A stretch of DNA of 8,192 nucleotides from Bacteroidales bacterium (GTDB lineage: Bacteria; Bacteroidota; Bacteroidia; Bacteroidales; UBA932). Of this stretch, positions 6,552 to 8,192 are shown piece by piece. Position numbers and translations under genes: made by a program. Location of the stretch: the NCBI GenBank assembly GCA_016285215.1, contig JAEEQI010000108.1, positions 1-8,192 on the forward strand, read 5' to 3'. How positions within the stretch are numbered: the stretch's first letter is position 1; every line of letters starts with the position of its first letter. The notes under the pieces were generated by a model. It ran no database searches. It saw nothing but the letters and a program-made list of their open reading frames with translations, and was not told the DNA's origin.

Positions 6552-7772
6552 ATGAGAAGAAGCCTTGTCGCTGTTGCCATCTTGTTTATATTCACGCTTT
6601 CCTGTAACTGGAGGCAGCGTTCTGCTGCGCCTGTTCAGGAAGAGGCCGAAGTTAAGCAGGACACGGTGTACCCCCTGGGCTTCTGCACGGACTCTTTCCG
6701 GGTGGTGGAAGGCGTTGTGGCCAATGGCGCCACCTTCTCCGGGCTTATGTCTTCCCTGGGTATGTCCGGGGACGATACGTACAAGCTCATCAAGGCCTCC
6801 GACGGTATTTTCGATGTCCGGAAGTTCAGGGCCGGAGCGGCCTGGCAGGCATACTATCAGGATTCTACCCAGCTGCAGTATCTGGTGTATGAAGAAGGCC
6901 GGGTGCGCAGCATCATTTTCCAGTGCGCAGACAGTCTTTCGGCCTGGACGTATGACAAACCGGTAGAAAGGCAGGAAAAGGTGGCCGATGTCACCATCCA
7001 CTCCTCCCTCTGGAACGATATGCTGGACGCCGGTGCCTCGCCGCTGCTCATAGTGGAGCTGGCCGATATTTACGCCTGGACGGTGGACTTCTTCGGCCTG
7101 CAGGAAGGGGACCGCTTCCGCGTGCTGTACCACCAGGATGTCTGTGAGGGAGAGGTCTTTAGGATCAACGACGTAGAATATGCCGTCTTCAGCCGGGCCG
7201 ATAAGGATTTCCCCGCGCTGTTCTTCGACCAGCAGGACAACGGCAACAAATACTGGAACGAGAAGGGCGAGAGCATGCGCAAGGCCTTCCTCAAGGCGCC
7301 TCTAAAGTTCAGCCGCATAAGTTCCCGTTTCACCTATCACCGCAAGCATCCCATCTACGGTACCGTTCGCCCGCATACCGGCGTCGATTATGCCGCACCG
7401 GCAGGAACGCCCGTGCATGCCCTTGGAGACGGTGTCGTCACACGTGCCAGCTGGGATTCGCATGGCGGAGGTAACTATGTGAAGATCTCGCATCCCAACC
7501 GCTACGAAACCGGTTATATGCACCTTCAGAGCTACGCCAAGGGCATCAAGCCCGGCGTACGCGTGTCCCAGGGACAGGTTATCGGATACGTGGGATCCAC
7601 CGGCGCATCCACCGGTCCTCATCTGGACTTCAGAATCTGGAAGAATGGAACGCCGATAGACCCGCTTAAGGTGGAATCTCCTTCAGCTGAACCGCTTAAG
7701 GCTGCCAACAAGCCAGCCCTGGATTCGCTGTTCCTGGCTTATAAGGCTGAGATAGCCGGTTATTCCCGCTAA
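6552..7772 (+). CDS. M23 family (LytM/MepM-like) peptidase, predicted lipoprotein
   Basis: This 406-residue protein is probably a peptidoglycan endopeptidase, or a regulator of one, held at the membrane in the periplasm. The N-terminus MRRSLVAVAILFIFTLSC is a signal sequence ending in a loose lipobox with Cys18; the following residues (NWRQRS) lack the acidic surface-export signal of Bacteroidetes, which favours a periplasmic location. Residues 50-125 resemble the LysM/OapA-like N-domain, and 146-195, with AWTVDFFGLQEGDRF, resemble the second domain of MepM/Csd3 proteins. The M23 domain covers about 255-375: zinc ligands H275 and D279 (RPHTGVD), a likely catalytic H324 (GYMHL), and TGPHLDF (354-360). 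The canonical HxH is here H357-L-D359, so the third zinc ligand position holds Asp. I recall the same HLD/HLDY form in other Bacteroidetes M23 proteins. It is monocistronic with its own promoter, and no terminator is visible before the converging gene. Confidence 0.93.
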   Translation: MRRSLVAVAILFIFTLSCNWRQRSAAPVQEEAEVKQDTVYPLGFCTDSFRVVEGVVANGATFSGLMSSLGMSGDDTYKLIKASDGIFDVRKFRAGAAWQAYYQDSTQLQYLVYEEGRVRSIIFQCADSLSAWTYDKPVERQEKVADVTIHSSLWNDMLDAGASPLLIVELADIYAWTVDFFGLQEGDRFRVLYHQDVCEGEVFRINDVEYAVFSRADKDFPALFFDQQDNGNKYWNEKGESMRKAFLKAPLKFSRISSRFTYHRKHPIYGTVRPHTGVDYAAPAGTPVHALGDGVVTRASWDSHGGGNYVKISHPNRYETGYMHLQSYAKGIKPGVRVSQGQVIGYVGSTGASTGPHLDFRIWKNGTPIDPLKVESPSAEPLKAANKPALDSLFLAYKAEIAGYSR

Positions 7773-7778
7773 GAGGTC

Positions 7779-8192
7779 CTAGAGGCTGAAGTGTACGGTA
7801 GTATCGTAATCGTTCCAGTTGCGAAGGTCCAGGGTGATGGCCTTCTGGTCGTAAACGTTGCTGTACTGCGTGTCCTCCACCGTCCCATTCTCCCACACAA
7901 GGTCTTTCCAGTGCACCAGCGCCAGGCACTCCTGGGCCTGTTGGAAGGTGAGGACGCCGTTATGCTCTGCCAGGTATGCCCCGCAGGTCTCATAGCGCCA
8001 CCAGCTCTTGCTGTGGGGGTTCCCGAGGGCAGGGTTGGGTTCTGTGGAATAGTACTTTTCGTGAAGGAGATGGTTGGTTACGTGCATCCAGTTCTGTCCT
8101 TCCGGTTTCCGGGTCACCAGCGTCTTCCAGCGGTCGTTGGGGTCAAACTCCACCACGGCGCTATTCCCCAGGGCATCGGCAATCATATAGTG
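7779..8192 (-). CDS. C-terminal part of a choloylglycine-hydrolase/C45-like Ntn hydrolase, 5' end outside window
   Basis: The last 137 codons of a gene that continues past the right edge are visible; the frame is open through 8192, so the Met at 8186 is internal. The segment IADALGNSAVVEF matches the family pattern of an Asp-containing loop followed by a V-V/I-E strand. The VTNHLL motif about 35 residues further resembles the segment carrying the conserved Asn of bile salt hydrolases and penicillin V acylases. The C-terminal QYSNVYDQKAITLDL and final TVHFSL also fit the closing strands of that fold. These enzymes cleave linear amide bonds (conjugated bile salts, penicillin V, N-acyl amino acids or peptides) using an N-terminal Cys, which is not in the window, so neither activity nor substrate can be decided. 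The C45 acyltransferase branch is a real alternative. The stop lies 6 bp from the stop of the converging M23 gene, and no intervening hairpin is evident. Confidence 0.65.
   Translation of the reverse strand, partial: HYMIADALGNSAVVEFDPNDRWKTLVTRKPEGQNWMHVTNHLLHEKYYSTEPNPALGNPHSKSWWRYETCGAYLAEHNGVLTFQQAQECLALVHWKDLVWENGTVEDTQYSNVYDQKAITLDLRNWNDYDTTVHFSL

Noticed and set aside
7662..7701. Direct repeat CCGCTTAAGG at 7662-7671 and 7692-7701
   Set aside because: It encodes two Pro-Leu-Lys triplets in the M23 C-terminal tail and is too short and isolated to suggest an element.

Overview
The window looks like chromosomal DNA of an anaerobic member of the Bacteroidetes, probably a gut Bacteroidales; genus cannot be read from it. 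The evidence is -7 boxes of the TAnnTTTG type in front of genes, no convincing Shine-Dalgarno sequences, a Bacteroidetes-style M23 lipoprotein, and an anaerobic gene set (GlpA-type glycerol-3-phosphate dehydrogenase, ferredoxin-like Fe-S proteins, nickel chaperones). The DNA is moderately GC-rich and almost fully coding. I see no tRNA, rRNA, CRISPR array, insertion sequence or phage gene.

Layout: (1) 1-1072, minus strand: the first 357 codons of glpA, which runs off the left edge. (2) 1102-6469, minus strand: a five-gene operon read right to left: hypB, a 941-residue multi-cluster Fe-S flavoprotein, hypA (start codon overlapping the flavoprotein stop), a 109-residue membrane protein and a 365-residue tryptophan-rich membrane protein that I assign from memory to the DUF5692 family. 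It starts at a promoter-like sequence near 6487-6518 and ends at a strong hairpin terminator with a UUCG loop at 1102-1128. (3) 6470-6551: an 82-bp intergenic region with back-to-back promoters. (4) 6552-7772, plus strand: a MepM/Csd3-like M23 lipoprotein with an atypical HLD in place of the HLH zinc/catalytic motif. (5) 7779-8192, minus strand: the C-terminal part of a choloylglycine-hydrolase-like Ntn hydrolase running off the right edge and converging on the M23 gene with a 6-bp gap.

The operon is the item of interest. HypA and HypB deliver nickel to [NiFe] hydrogenase or urease, yet no hydrogenase subunit, urease subunit or hypCDEF gene is present. Instead the two chaperone genes bracket an NAD(P)H-dependent electron-transfer flavoprotein related to GltD/NfnB and are followed by two uncharacterised membrane proteins. 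A working hypothesis is a membrane-associated redox module depending on, or supplying, a nickel enzyme; the nickel client and the direction of electron flow are unknown.
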